A stretch of 64,000 nt of DNA from contig NC_064551.1 of the NCBI RefSeq assembly GCF_023856365.1, positions 2,312,501 to 2,376,500 of the forward strand. The letters are read 5' to 3'. The stretch is from Brienomyrus brachyistius (lineage: Eukaryota; Chordata; Actinopteri; Osteoglossiformes; Mormyridae). The position numbers were made by a program, and so were the translations under genes. Every line of letters begins with the position of its first letter. Position 1 is the stretch's first letter. The notes under the pieces are model-generated. The model was not told the origin of the DNA, did no database searches, and saw nothing but the letters and a program-made list of their open reading frames with translations. Below, one piece after another: positions 36,101 through 47,647 of this stretch.

Positions 36101-39100
36101 ATGTCGTATCCTCCAGCTGGAAATATCATAAAGAGTATTATTCGCGAAGTTGTCAAAGAATGCCTTGCTAAGGGCCAAAGCATATCAGAAACTTTAGCTA
36201 CCTTTATGGTAAGTGATACATGTATAGATACTTTGCACTTTCGCTCGGTAAGTTGTTTGTCGTCAAAAAAAATTTGCTGTGTATATATTTGTTTTTAGGT
36301 AAAAGCTGTTGTTTTAGATCCACAAAACCAATTCAACGTTGATCGGACTATTACAAAGCAAGACGTCCAAGAAGTAATCGAGGTACAGTAGATGCACAAA
36401 ACCAATTTATTTTGATATAAAAAATATGAAATTAGTTTACTGGTGTAACGTTTTTACATGATTAACCTGTACTCGTCACAGAGATGCGTGCAGCGGCTTC
36501 TGGACCTGCAAAGCCCTTCTGTGGACACCATCAAAATGCAGGCTTATTTTGACATGCATTACACCTCCCGACGTGAGTAGGGATTACCGTGGACCTCTCA
36601 CCAGAATTTAAGTTGAAGGCAATATAGGTGCCAACTTAATAATGTATTTCCCTAAATCCTACATTGCGTCATGTTTTATTTTAATGCTGCCTTCAGAGGA
36701 GTACCTGAAAGAGCACAGGCGCGTGCTGCAGGCTCAGCTGATCCCGATCACTCGCGAGATCACCGACAGCCGAGCCAAGTCCCGTGACGAGCTGGAAACC
36801 CTTTACGGCAAGATCGCCAGCTATGTCCTGCTACGCTCCGGAATGGGCTCACCTACAGACATCAGCACTGTGCGAGAGGCCGCTGGTAGACGCTTCACCC
36901 TTACAGTCCCACATCTCAGTCTATGGAGGATTTGAAGTAGAATTAGTGTTCTGCGTGAAGTATCCATAAACTGTAAAATAAAAGACTCATTCAGTTTTAT
37001 CAACATTACCTACAATAATAACAAAAATGATCTAAACTAATTTGGTTATTTGTTAAATACCAACAAAACTTGGAAGTACATTATCAGACAGCAGCCTTGA
37101 TACCTGACATGATTTTAACTTTAGTCCCTGCTCACTCCTGTGACTTCCTCTGTGTATGTGTCCGTCCGTCCGTCCGTCCTTTAGCCGCCCTGCACAGCGT
37201 CTTCCCCCAGCCTGAGCTGGGCGTCTTCATACCCCTCAGCAGGAAGGACAAGGAGCAGCAGCTGGAGCTGCTCAGCAGGCTGGTCACTGGGATCCGACTC
37301 TTCAACAGGGACAGGAGAAAGGGAGGAGACAGCATCGATGACTGTGAGTTCCCGAAACAAGGCTGACGTCGTGGTTTGCAAGACGAAGGACACGAGGGCA
37401 GCTGTTAAGTAAAGAAAAAGGGGCTTTATTGAACGGAACAGGAGCGGGGATACAAATCAGACTGCGAGGGGTCAAAACGGGGACATTAGAATGGGTTAGG
37501 GCACAGGCAGCCAGAGGACTGACACCAATGACCGACTGGGGAACCAAAAAGCACTTATACACAGGACTAACAAAGGGCTGACACAAGGCAGATGTGGACA
37601 GTTAGCACAATAGGACTGGGGATAACAAGTAAGACACAATTAGGGAGAATTAGAAGAGATCCGGAAGACCAGCAGCAACCCCTACTGGTCATACTGGGGG
37701 ATGGACCAGACATGTCGTGACAGTTGAAGATACACTTATGGCGCTAATATTTGTATGCCCATGTCAATAAAGTACTTATATTACAGCTTATGAAGGTCAC
37801 ACTGGAGTATGATGTAGTTCTACAGGCTTTCATGTCTAGCAAGTTTGCGGACTGAACGTTCCAGGCTGTTTTTAGCGTCAACTTGAAAATACATTAGCAA
37901 TGAACTTTGAACCATCTCACCAAGAGGAAGCAGTAATGCACTGAGAATGGTATTTGATATTGACACCCAGCATATAGTAGAAGTGAAGTTCATCAGCACA
38001 ACTCACAGACACGCTGCTTCACTGATGTCTCGTGTGAAACATGCTTCTCCTTTCTAAGTGGTCTCTTCTTTCTTCTTCAGTGCCAGCCATCTTGAATGAG
38101 TCCATCTCCACCAGCATCGAGCACATTAAATTCGAAGCTGGTGCATCTCAGAACCTGGCTTACCGGTACATAGCTCTGCTGGAGGGTTTGCAGGCCACCG
38201 AGCTCGTTCTCAAGGACGGCAACGTGCCACCTAAATTTCTGAAGGAAGCACTGTACAATGCTCGACAACACGAGACCTTCTTGCGACTCATTTTGGTGAG
38301 ATAAATTACGTCATGGAGTTATGTGAAATTAATTGTATTCATAAAGGTGATAAATTATATTGGAATGTTTAGTAAAATAAGTAAATTTGACGTAGTTATA
38401 ATGAGCATTGTAAAACAAACTCATGCTCCAAGAATATATCCATGTTCAAATGATCTTGGAGGGAATGTATCGCGAATCTGCCCGTAGGCGGATGTTAGGG
38501 TGTGTGAAGAGCAAACACGATCCCTGCAGTCAGAGCTGCACTCCCAGATGGAGGAGCTGAAGATCATTGTCCATTCAAAGACTGCAGTTCCCACAGCCCA
38601 GGTTTTCGTAAGCATCTTGCCTTGACTTTTCTGCAGTAAATTGCTCCTGTACAGCCACTGGCTCACAGGAAGCGGCAGATTTATCGGTGACTAGTGGCAC
38701 CTTCTCCCTCAGCCCCATTTCACCGCTCTGGCCAAGCTGTGGTCAGGACTTCAAGATGAGATGCACCTGCTGAGTATTCTCAACAGCATGGTGGCCAACC
38801 TTCAGCCCTTCCTGGGTGCTCAGTCATGGCAACTACCAAAGGATCAGCTGGAGATCTTTCTGGAGGGTGTGGAGGTGAAGACTGATGAGCAGAGAATGAA
38901 AGAATCTGCAGGTGCCTTCACTTCATATGAACTTTGACCCCCCGAGATGGTCATTACCCTCTAAAATCTCACTCCATTCGTTACTCCCCTCTGCAACACT
39001 GTACTCTCATTAACGATGTAAATGCTGTGGCCAGTAAATGAGTAACCAGAGTAACCAAACATTTACAAGTCAAACACAAGTTCTGGCAGCTTGTCTAAGG

Positions 39101-41135
39101 AAGTTTGTCTGATTTATTTCCACCTTGACAGTATATAGACACATGTGATCCTGGGGAGGGACAATGCAGCGGGGAGTTCAGTAACATTTGTAATTCGACA
39201 GACTCCGTGCCCCTTCTGGGTGTGGACTCTGCACATTCTCCATGCTGTTGGACTAATCATTTGCCCCCGGTGTGCCTATGTGTGCCCTGGGGTGGACTGG
39301 CATCCTCGTTCCTGCTGCCACACACAAATCATGGAGCACATGCGATGAATTTTTGCATAGCATTTTTTTGCATACTTCTTCATTCAACTATTAGAATTTT
39401 TTATTTGAAATGATTATGATATAGTTCCAATGGTGGTCATTTACTAACAGTGTTCTGTCTTTGGTGCAGACAATCGCATTGACCCATCCGTGTTCAAAAA
39501 TCAAGAGTGGCTCTTCCCAGAGACTACAGTTAATATGGATACACTTCCTTTTCAACACAAGGGAATGTGTGCGAATGCACTTATAAAACATGGTCTTCTT
39601 TTGCCAGGTATCTACAATTCCCAGAGCAGTGTCTCCCAAACCAGTCCTCAGGGCTCACTGGACAGAACGACATTTTAGTTTTATCCCAGTTCCCAGAACA
39701 CCTGACCCAAGCAATCGGGAACTCTACACAGGGAACTGGCATGAAACAAAAATGTACATCTCTGGGTAGAATATTATAGAGTTTATTTTTTGGCCATGGA
39801 TTTAAAAAACCCAAACGTACAGTTTCACCAGTTTCACTCGCGTTTCAATTATGACAAGGTAACCCAGCGGTCGGCATCCTGAAACACAGGAATAAATATC
39901 ACATCTTCAGCTCTAAGAAGGCAGCCTGTGAGTTTGCCTCCAACCCAGACGAGAGCATCGAGTCGGTAGCCGAGGAAGCAAAATCCTCTCCGGAGCTAAT
40001 TCAGCTGCTAGAACTCCACCTGCAGTTCTCTCCTGTTACTCCATATCCAGAGGTGAGACGTGCTCTGCAACAAACCTGTTGCAACAAAAAGTTCCTTTAG
40101 GGTCAGTGATGTTTCTATCTGTCACCCAACCCACCTGCAGTCTGTTTCCGGTCCCTTTTGCCGCATCTGCAGATGGGGAAGAAGCACCTGACACAGCCTG
40201 TCGCAAAGTGTGACGGCGATACACAGACAGACACCCACCCAGTAGAGAGCAACATTGTGAAGTCCTACAAATGGAATGAATGGGAACTCAGGAGACAAGC
40301 AGTCAAACTGGTATGTGTCTGATTTACCGTATGAAGCTGATGATACACAGGACAACTTTTCCAGCAATGTTGCTGGACAACTACCAGCCAGGTGAGACAA
40401 AGGGCCACTCCTCTGGATCCAGATGATCATGAAAAGTAGCCCATTGTGAATCAAAGTTTTTCAAAACCGAAAGTGCGCAAGCAACACATTGCCCAGCGAC
40501 ATTGCCCTGCAACATTGCTTAAAAGTTGCCCATAGAGCTGGTGTGGGCTGCTGCAGTGTTTACAGAACACAACTGCAAACCAGGTTGTCCACCGTCCAAG
40601 CAGTTCATAAAGAGAGTTACATGATGGATGCTTGATAAGGTTTGCCTATTGGAAATGACTTTGTCCTGTATCCTGAATGTTATTGCTCGAGGAACTTGTG
40701 CAAGGGCCTGGATTGTCCAAGTTAAACACATACATGTAAAAATGTTTTTAAAAATGCAAGTTGCTTTGGTTAAAAAGAAAAACATCACTTGTGCAGTATC
40801 AGGGACACAAATGAATTGTTGGTACATGTTTAAGATACTTATTTTATTGTATTAATGTTATAAATTGATTAAGAAGTTGTTCAGGAGCTGCCGGTGTTTC
40901 GCCCCAGGCGAATCTGCGCACGAAAGTGACCTGTTCAATGCAGACGAATCTGAGCCATATGAGGCGGGACAACGCCACGCAAACTTACACGCCTAAAGAA
41001 GCTGCGTGTCAGACTAAGAAGGACGGGGAGAGCAGCGTCCCAAGACCACGGGGGTATCTAGCAGGACTTCGTGGAGGACAGAGCCGAACAACACGTCTAA
41101 TAAAAACCAATTTAACAAGGCCTGTAGATGAATGA
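36101..41135 (+). CDS. cfap206: cfap206, cilia- and flagella-associated protein 206
   Basis: Axonemal protein of motile cilia and flagella, tied to radial-spoke assembly in the known family. Twelve exons: 36101-36208, 36299-36382, 36482-36572, 36697-36885, 37185-37343, 38081-38295, 38488-38607, 38713-38911, 39470-39607, 39859-40052, 40173-40310, 40908-41135. They join in phase to 620 residues; human C6orf165/CFAP206 is about 622. Matching stretches include NIIKSIIREVVKECL at the N-terminus, EYLKEHRRVLQAQLIPITRE, FPQPELGVFIPLSRKD and KHRNKYHIFSSKKAACEF, and a basic C-terminus ending LIKTNLTRPVDE. The start is the only ATG that opens the conserved N-terminus. An X-box lies 160 bp upstream. The acceptor of exon 37185 is preceded by a (CCGT)n tract. 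AATAAA at 41495-41500 is a possible polyadenylation signal. Confidence 0.96.
37364..37726. mobile_element. putative non-autonomous DNA element in a cfap206 intron
   Basis: About 360 bp beginning near CTGACGTCGTGG and ending GACATGTCGTGACAG, so the ends are roughly inverted. It includes 'ggggctttattgaacggaac', a phrase type common in teleost repeats. A similarly organised segment lies at 42736-43036. The class is uncertain. Confidence 0.45.
39625..39715. repeat. partial copy of a foldback-type repeat
   Basis: 'ccaaaccagtcctcagggct' and 'ttttatcccagttcccag' parallel the left arm and centre of the element at 5472-5602, but no right arm is evident. It lies in the cfap206 intron after exon 39470-39607. 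Confidence 0.45.
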
Positions 41136-41960
41136 AATTATAACTATGGTGCAGTGTTCAAGATAGGTGACGCGATATGAAAGATATCAATCTGAAATGT
41201 ATGATGTTAATCACCAGAAATTTTTCCAGAAATTAGAGTTTTTTGATGCAATAACTATTTACTGCAATTAACTTGTTTGGACAAGCTGAAAGTGGTTTCA
41301 AGCAGAATTGCAGGTACGGTGTTGTCGAATAAACAAACTTACATTCGTTGAGCATCATCACCCTCATTCTCTACTGCCCAAAGGAAACGTACTTCCCTAT
41401 TTCTTGAACAGACTGAAGGCCTGGAGATACTGTTGCGTTGCACCCCAGGCGAAAAGTGGCGACAGAGCATCAGACCTGGGGAGGAGATCTTGCAAATAAA
41501 AACATTAAGCAGACTTTCACAGCTTTCTTATTTTCATAACTGAAGATCGTTTTAACATACTGCCTGGTTTATTTTCAAATACTATACATGAAGGTTTAGA
41601 ATTGCTATATTTCATATATAATTATCAAATTAACATTTTTACCACTGTCGTCGTATAAACCAAAGAGTATATTTTATACAAAGAGAAGTTAGGGTCAGTA
41701 GAACCTACATGATGTCATTGCCGTGGAGCATGACGGGAAATGGCCAACCCGGAAGCGAATCCGGTTCAGCGTGATAGACGCTAGATCCCGAGTGCGATCG
41801 CGGGTCATGAATGATGGTGTGCCGCCTGTGCGGTGCTCTGCCACTCCTGCTATGTATACCTGGCACTCCAGCACTTCACTTGCACTTCTATTAGACATGT
41901 AGTTGTTCGTCTTGAAAAAAACGAGCTTAATAAAGGTTAAAAAAAGAAAACAAAAGCACC
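41136..41960. promoter_or_regulatory. cfap206 3' flank and slc35a1 promoter region
   Basis: The segment 41690-41830 is CpG-bearing (for example gtgcgatcgcgggtc) within AT-rich surroundings and lies 130-270 bp before the slc35a1 start codon, so it is a plausible promoter. I see no coding sequence. Confidence 0.4.
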
Positions 41961-44900
41961 ATGGCGAACGGTAAGTCTTCCAGCTTTATATGTTGTGACA
42001 TGATTCTGGCTGTAACTCTCTTTTGAGTAATTCTCTTATTTAATGTAGTCAAGTGGGTAAAATAGTAAATGGACCGCATTCCCACTCCTACGAGTACTCA
42101 AAGCGCTTTACATTTTATGCTTGACATTCACCCATTTACTCACCGGTGGAGGAGGCAGCCATGCAAGGCAGCCAACCTGCTCAGCGGGAATTTGGGGTGC
42201 AGGAGGAACCAGGGCTCGAACCTGTAACCCTCCAATTGCCGAACGATAACTCTACCTCCTGCGCCAACATCTTCCCCTACGTCAAGTGGGTCACTCTTTT
42301 ACCTTGCGGGTAACAGCATTTTCAGCAGTAACACCAAGATCTTCATCGGATGTATGTGTACTATTTCAAGCTGTTAAGCTGCTGAAATAAAAATACCGTT
42401 TGACAGTAGTGTTACCTCGCTGAGTGCTATTCATCTTGTTCACTGTGACACAAAGTGGTCCCAAAAAATGACTGGATATGTATAAATCGATAGCTATTTA
42501 ACTAAATATGATATCCCGGTTCATCCAAAGCTGTTAACATTATGAAAAGTGTTATGGAGAAATGTACAATCCCTGTGTCTGTTTTAAGCTGACTTTTAAA
42601 CTACATTAAATGTAGTTTAACATTAAACATTAAAGTGGTGCTCTGTTTAAAAATAAAAATCCCAATTTCTGTTGTGCATTTTAGATTTTAAATTTTTAAA
42701 TTCGTACTACATTAAATTGTGGGACATGTAGGACTTCCTGTCACGATCTAAGCCGGACGGAACGGCGATCGTGCGGGCAGGCGTGCAAGGAGCAGGCGAG
42801 ATAGGCGAATATCAGGGCAAACCACTGGTTTAATCAGGGAACGACGATCAGGAAACATGAAAGCACAGTTAACTACAATAACCTACAATGACGGACAGGG
42901 GAAACAGGTCAGACCAGGACTTAAGTAAGAAAAGACGAAGCATGGAAATTGGACAACGCTGGAGACAATCAGGGAAGCACACGTGGGTAATCAGGGGGCG
43001 TGGCACACACGAGGAGCCGACGAGCCGGGCATGACACTTCCACTCATTTTAATAGTAAAATAATGTCCATTCATTTTTACAATATTCCCCAACAACTTTT
43101 TAAGTAAAAAATCTCGTTTTGATGTATTATTTAGGAAAACTACAATTTAACAATAATTTTAGTCTCACCTTCCTGAAAAATTAGAGGTTAGCCCTATGCA
43201 GTTAAATAACATGTTCATTAACAGTCTCGAGATTCATCATTTTAATTTAGTGCTGTTCCTCTGAATTTTTGACAATAACTTAATTGGTTCACCTGTACAA
43301 GCACAAACCTGTTCAATCTAGTAGGATAATTCTACAAAAAACAATTTGGAAAACCAGCCTCCTGGCTTTTTACCTGTAGACGCTGTAGTGCACTTGTCAG
43401 ATAGAGATCTGGATAGTTTAGCCTGACATATGATACTGTAATTGCTTCCTTTGTGTCAGTAGTAGGTGAAAATGGCGGATTATGTTTACTTTTGAAATCC
43501 CCAGAAGGGTGAATCTGCTGGAATGACACATGGACTAACTGCTGCATGTCCTGCTCACTGATTTATTTGATCCGACCCCCAACAGGTTACTGTGCCCAGA
43601 CCACCCCAGCTGTCGCCCAGCCTCTCACACGCATCGTGCCCTGGTCCTGATCTTGGAATGAAATTCACAAAGACGATAATCCATGTGCGCTCTTTTCAGA
43701 ACCGGCGAGCCTGTTTTTCAAACTCTACTGCCTGTCCGTGATGACGCTGGTGGCTGCCACCTACACAGTAGCTTTGCGCTACACACGCACCGTGTCTTCA
43801 GACCTGTATTTCTCCACAACGGCCGTGTGTGTCACCGAGGTCATCAAGCTGGGCTTAAGCCTGGGGATGCTGGCTAAGTGAGTAGCGAAGCCTGTCAGCA
43901 GTAACATTTTCCGTCAGCGTCTACACCTACTCCGTAAAGTGATGGATTTCCCTGCTCTGATGCTTTTGCAGGGAATCCGGGAGCTTGAGTAAGCTGAGGA
44001 TGTCCATCGTGCAGCACGTGTTCCGCAGTCCCAAAGAGCTTCTGCAGCTAAGCGTGCCCTCGGTGGTGTACGCCATCCAAAACAACATGGCCTTCGTGGC
44101 CCTGAGTAACCTGGATGCGGCCGTGTACCAGGTCTGTCCTCTGTCCCCTCTGCCCGCTCTTTAGGGCCAGTTCCCCTCGGCACAGTCGGCATGTCTGTCA
44201 GTCTCCTGGAGGTATTTCTCAATTAGGAGCGGTTCCTTCAGTGGTGCATTACATGTGAACTGTGTGAAGGAAAAAGCATGTGTATTATCTGGACTCGGGA
44301 AAGAAAGGTTCTGGGAAGTGAAGTCGCCAGTTGAGTGCAGGGCGCAGTGCGTGCCATGTGATGAATCCAGTGTGGCTGTCTTTCTTCAGGTGACTTATCA
44401 GCTTAAGATTCCCTGCACTGCACTGTGTACGGTCCTCATGCTGAACCGCTCCCTCAGCCGGCTGCAGTGGTTCTCCGTCTTCCTGCTTTGCGGGGGGGTC
44501 ACCCTCGTGCAGTGGAAACCTGCTGAAGCCACCAAAGTGCAGGTAGGGCCCTTGCTGTCCCCGAGCCTTTGTGTCATCTTTGCTGCTTTACTCCTGGAAG
44601 TGACTAGGGTCAGGTACCGAAATGCTGGTTCCCGTATAGCGCCAGGACGAGGACCTTGCGGGACGGCCGTCCACAGTCATGCCTGTCTGTAAATGACAGT
44701 GATATTCAGTACCAGTATTACCTGCCTAAGTAAAGTGGCGTCCCCTTCCAGTGGCCCTGCACTATGGCATGCTCCATAATGATGTTCACTGTTCATAATG
44801 CCAGAGCTGACTGACTGCTCAATGTGTGTGTGTTCCTATGTTCGTTTGGTGAATAGGAAATGCGAATGTGTGTTGCCCAATCAATTTTTCAGGTTGAGCA

Positions 44901-44998
44901 GAACCCCTGGCTGGGCTTCTTGGCCATCGCGGTAGCTGTGCTGTGTTCTGGTTTTGCAGGTAACTGGGGCTCTGTGTTTGCATTTCATAGCAGTGTTT

Positions 44999-45048
<50 letters not shown>

Positions 45049-46324
45049 ACACACACAGATACAGACACACACGTCTCTGTCATCTCGCACTAAATTCACA
45101 GAGGCGACTCCTAAGAAAATATTTGCCTTATTTACCCTTGAACATGTGCAAAATAGCCTGCAGGTCTCTGTCAGACGGCCTTTTCACAGCAGCCTTTACA
45201 GGTTTACTTTGTGACGGTGAGATCCTGCCAGCTGATCCCTGCCAAGACGGAAGCGTTGTTGCTTGATTGGCTCGGAGAGCGCAAACAGAGCTCAAGCGAA
45301 AGTAGCAGAGGCCAACTTCAGAATGAATAGACTGTGAATTTTCTTGAGAACAGTTGAATCACAGCAAATTATATTGCTACTAAAATAGTATTAAAAATAA
45401 TTTCTTTTTTTATTTTGTACATGTTCTTGAATAACAGTGCTGACCCTAGCTTGCCGTTATGCTCTAAGGGCAGAGATAGTGGGGGAAACTGGGATATGGC
45501 CCTAAAGACTGGTCTGTGTGTCGGCAGAGTGAGGACGTCTTAGTCACACAAACGCTCGCACCCTCTCTCCAAACAGGAGTCTACTTCGAGAAGGTGCTGA
45601 AAAGCTCAGACACGTCCCTCTGGGTGAGAAACATCCAGATGTATCTTTCGGGGATCATCATCACGCTGGTGGGCGTCTTCGTCTCGGACGGCAGCGAGGT
45701 GCTGCGAAAGGGCTTTTTTTATGGCTACACGCCCTGGGTTTGCTTCGTCATCCGTAAGTCGACACTCGTATATTTAGCGACACTCTCCCTGGCTGCATTC
45801 GCGCCTGACTTCCTGTTACCTGTAATGTGTCACGTTACGGATCTGCCGCTCGTACTCTTGCTGCCCCCGGCGACTGAGGATATTAGCTCTCGCCGTGAGC
45901 TTCTCACCATGGGTTCTGTGGTTTCTGTCGTCCCCCCCCCCTCCCCTCCCCTCCCCCTGGTGTGTACGTCCTCAGTGTTGGCCAGCATGGGCGGCCTCTA
46001 CACATCGGTCGTGGTGAAGTACACGGACAACATCATGAAGGGCTTCTCCGCTGCCGCCGCCATCGTCTTGTCCACCGTGGCTTCAGTCCTCCTCTTCGGG
46101 TTACAGATCAGTGAGTCGGAAGCGTCGCGCGTCGCGTCTCACCGACCCGTCGAGGCCTTGAAGCTCCACTGACCTCGTTCTCTCTCACAGCCGCCGCCTT
46201 CGCCAGCGGCGCCGTACTCGTCTGCATCTCCATCTACCTGTACGGCCTGCCGAAACAGGACACCAGCAAGCTGGCCCGGCCCGAGCAGGACCGCGAGGCC
46301 ACACAGAAGCTGCTGGCCGTGTGA
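41961..46324 (+). CDS. slc35a1: slc35a1, CMP-sialic acid transporter
   Basis: Golgi membrane antiporter that imports CMP-sialic acid in exchange for CMP and so supplies sialyltransferases. Eight coding exons: 41961-41970, 43700-43877, 43972-44131, 44390-44542, 44893-44959, 45577-45753, 45976-46110, 46191-46324. They sum to 337 residues, the same as human. Nearly identical stretches include [74 protein letters not shown] and [19 protein letters not shown]. About ten membrane helices of the nucleotide-sugar transporter family are visible. The first coding exon holds only 10 coding bases (MAN plus one base), with a Kozak-like ACCATGG. AATAAA at 46869-46874 is a likely polyadenylation signal. It converges on rars2. 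Confidence 0.97.
42068..42295 (-). repeat. tRNA-related interspersed repeat, reverse orientation
   Basis: 'gtaaatggaccgcattccc', 'caaagcgctttacattttat' and 'ggctcgaacctgtaaccctcc' follow the order of a widespread teleost repeat whose right end is an inverted tRNA-like sequence. It lies in slc35a1 intron 1. Confidence 0.6.
42736..43036. mobile_element. putative non-autonomous DNA element in slc35a1 intron 1
   Basis: It starts CTGTCACGATC and ends GGGCATGACA, so the ends are short inverted repeats (TGTCAYG). The interior has 'ggtttaatcagggaacgac' and 'gacaatcagggaagcac', resembling common teleost repeats. Confidence 0.5.
44643..44736 (+). repeat. 94-bp repeat, copy 1 (slc35a1 intron)
   Basis: It matches 47211-47304 in the same orientation with one apparent difference across 94 bp. 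It starts CAGGACGAGGACC and ends CTGCCTAAGTAAAGT. This copy lies in the intron after exon 44390-44542. Confidence 0.9.
45001..45070. repeat. (CT)n(CA)n compound microsatellite
   Basis: About 16 CT units run directly into CACACA units, interrupted by ATA and GATA, in the slc35a1 intron after exon 44893-44959. Confidence 0.95.
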
Positions 46325-46912
46325 GCTCGGAGCCTCTGCCCGCAACCCTGGTGCTAGATAGGAGCAAGAGGGGCTCAGCATAGGAACCTTTTGAAGGAGC
46401 GTGAAGTGAAATGGACAAACCTTTATTCACGGGACTTCCAGATGTTTTTTTTTTTTTTTTTAAATTCATCTCTCAGCAGTGTTAATTTTATGTGGTTTGC
46501 CTGAGGGATGATTTAGGTTTTGTAATCGGGGGAGACGGTCGAGCATCCCTTGGCTGCCGGAAGTTTCGTGACTCTCAGTTGAGTTTGGGAAGGACGCGTG
46601 GATTTCATGGTGAACAGTCCTGCATGGAAGTGTGTCCGCATCGAGCTCAGAGCGGATGTTCTGAATCACAAAAGGACACATCTGCTCTCCGTGCGGTTTT
46701 GGGGATTTCGTGATGCTACATTAATTACGTGTAAATTGTTACTTTAACATTATCTTTGCCAGCGGAATCACTGAAGAAGTGGGAGCATGTGGGACATGAA
46801 TGTTGTACAGCAGCTGGCTGATCATCGTAATGAATTGTGCCTATTTGACGAACAATCTGCCATTATCCAATAAAGTATAATATGGTGTTATGCGATTTCA
46901 AAATTCCTGTCA

Positions 46913-47180
46913 TTGGGCGGTACAGTGATTAGCACCGTCGCCTCACGCCTCTGGGCCCTCCTCCAGGGTTCCGTGTATGTGGAGTCTGTAGGTTCTCCCT
47001 GCGTTGTCGTGGGGTTACCTCTGGATGCTAAGTACGTGTGTGTGCATCTGCCCTGTGATGGGTTGGCACCCCATCCTGGGGTGTTCCCTGCCCTTCACCT
47101 GTCACCTCCGGGATTGGCTCTGTTCTCCCCCCACCATGACGCTGAATAGGACAAGCGGTTACAGAAGATAGATGGGTGGA
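46913..47180 (+). mobile_element. diverged copy of the tRNA-derived SINE
   Basis: 'gggcggtacagtgattagca' to '...aggacaagcggttacagaag atagatggg' follows the layout of 5980-6422, with more changes and internal deletions. Confidence 0.75.
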
Positions 47181-47210
47181 GTAATGAAGACTTGACAAAG
47201 GAGCTTAAAG

Positions 47211-47304
47211 CAGGACGAGGACCTTGCGGGACGGCCGTCCACAGTCATGCCTGTCTGTAAATGACAGTGATATTCAGTGCCAGTATTACCTGCCTAAGTA
47301 AAGT
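47211..47304 (+). repeat. 94-bp repeat, copy 2 (intergenic)
   Basis: Second copy of 44643-44736, located 30 bp after the SINE tail in the slc35a1-rars2 spacer. Confidence 0.9.
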
Positions 47305-47647
47305 AACACTGCAGAAGCATTAGGGTATGTTCCATTTCATCTGTAGTTAAGTGTGGTTTTATTACCAATGTCAATAATTAGGGCTCCATCCTAACATGCA
47401 CACACCCTAACTGTACAAACAGCGATATGCTTGTTCTTCACAGACTGACGTGTATATTATACACACTCGTCACTCCATCCAGTAATTATCCAACCGAAGG
47501 TTGACGGGACGGATCCTGAGTGACAAGCTTGTGATTCAGCTGAGCGGCGATGTTCAGCTGAGCGTCAGCAAAGTGGCTTCCCGGATGGGGATTCCTCGGC
47601 TGCGGCCGTGCGGCAGTGACGACGGTGTGGGGGGAGTCTGCAGGCCT

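Larger units (their letters stand above)
46325..47647. other. convergent spacer between slc35a1 and rars2
   Basis: It contains the slc35a1 3' UTR with AATAAA at 46869 and, for rars2 on the minus strand, TTTATT at 47358-47363, about 285 bp past its stop. A diverged SINE and the second copy of the 94-bp repeat lie between them. I see no coding region. Confidence 0.6.
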
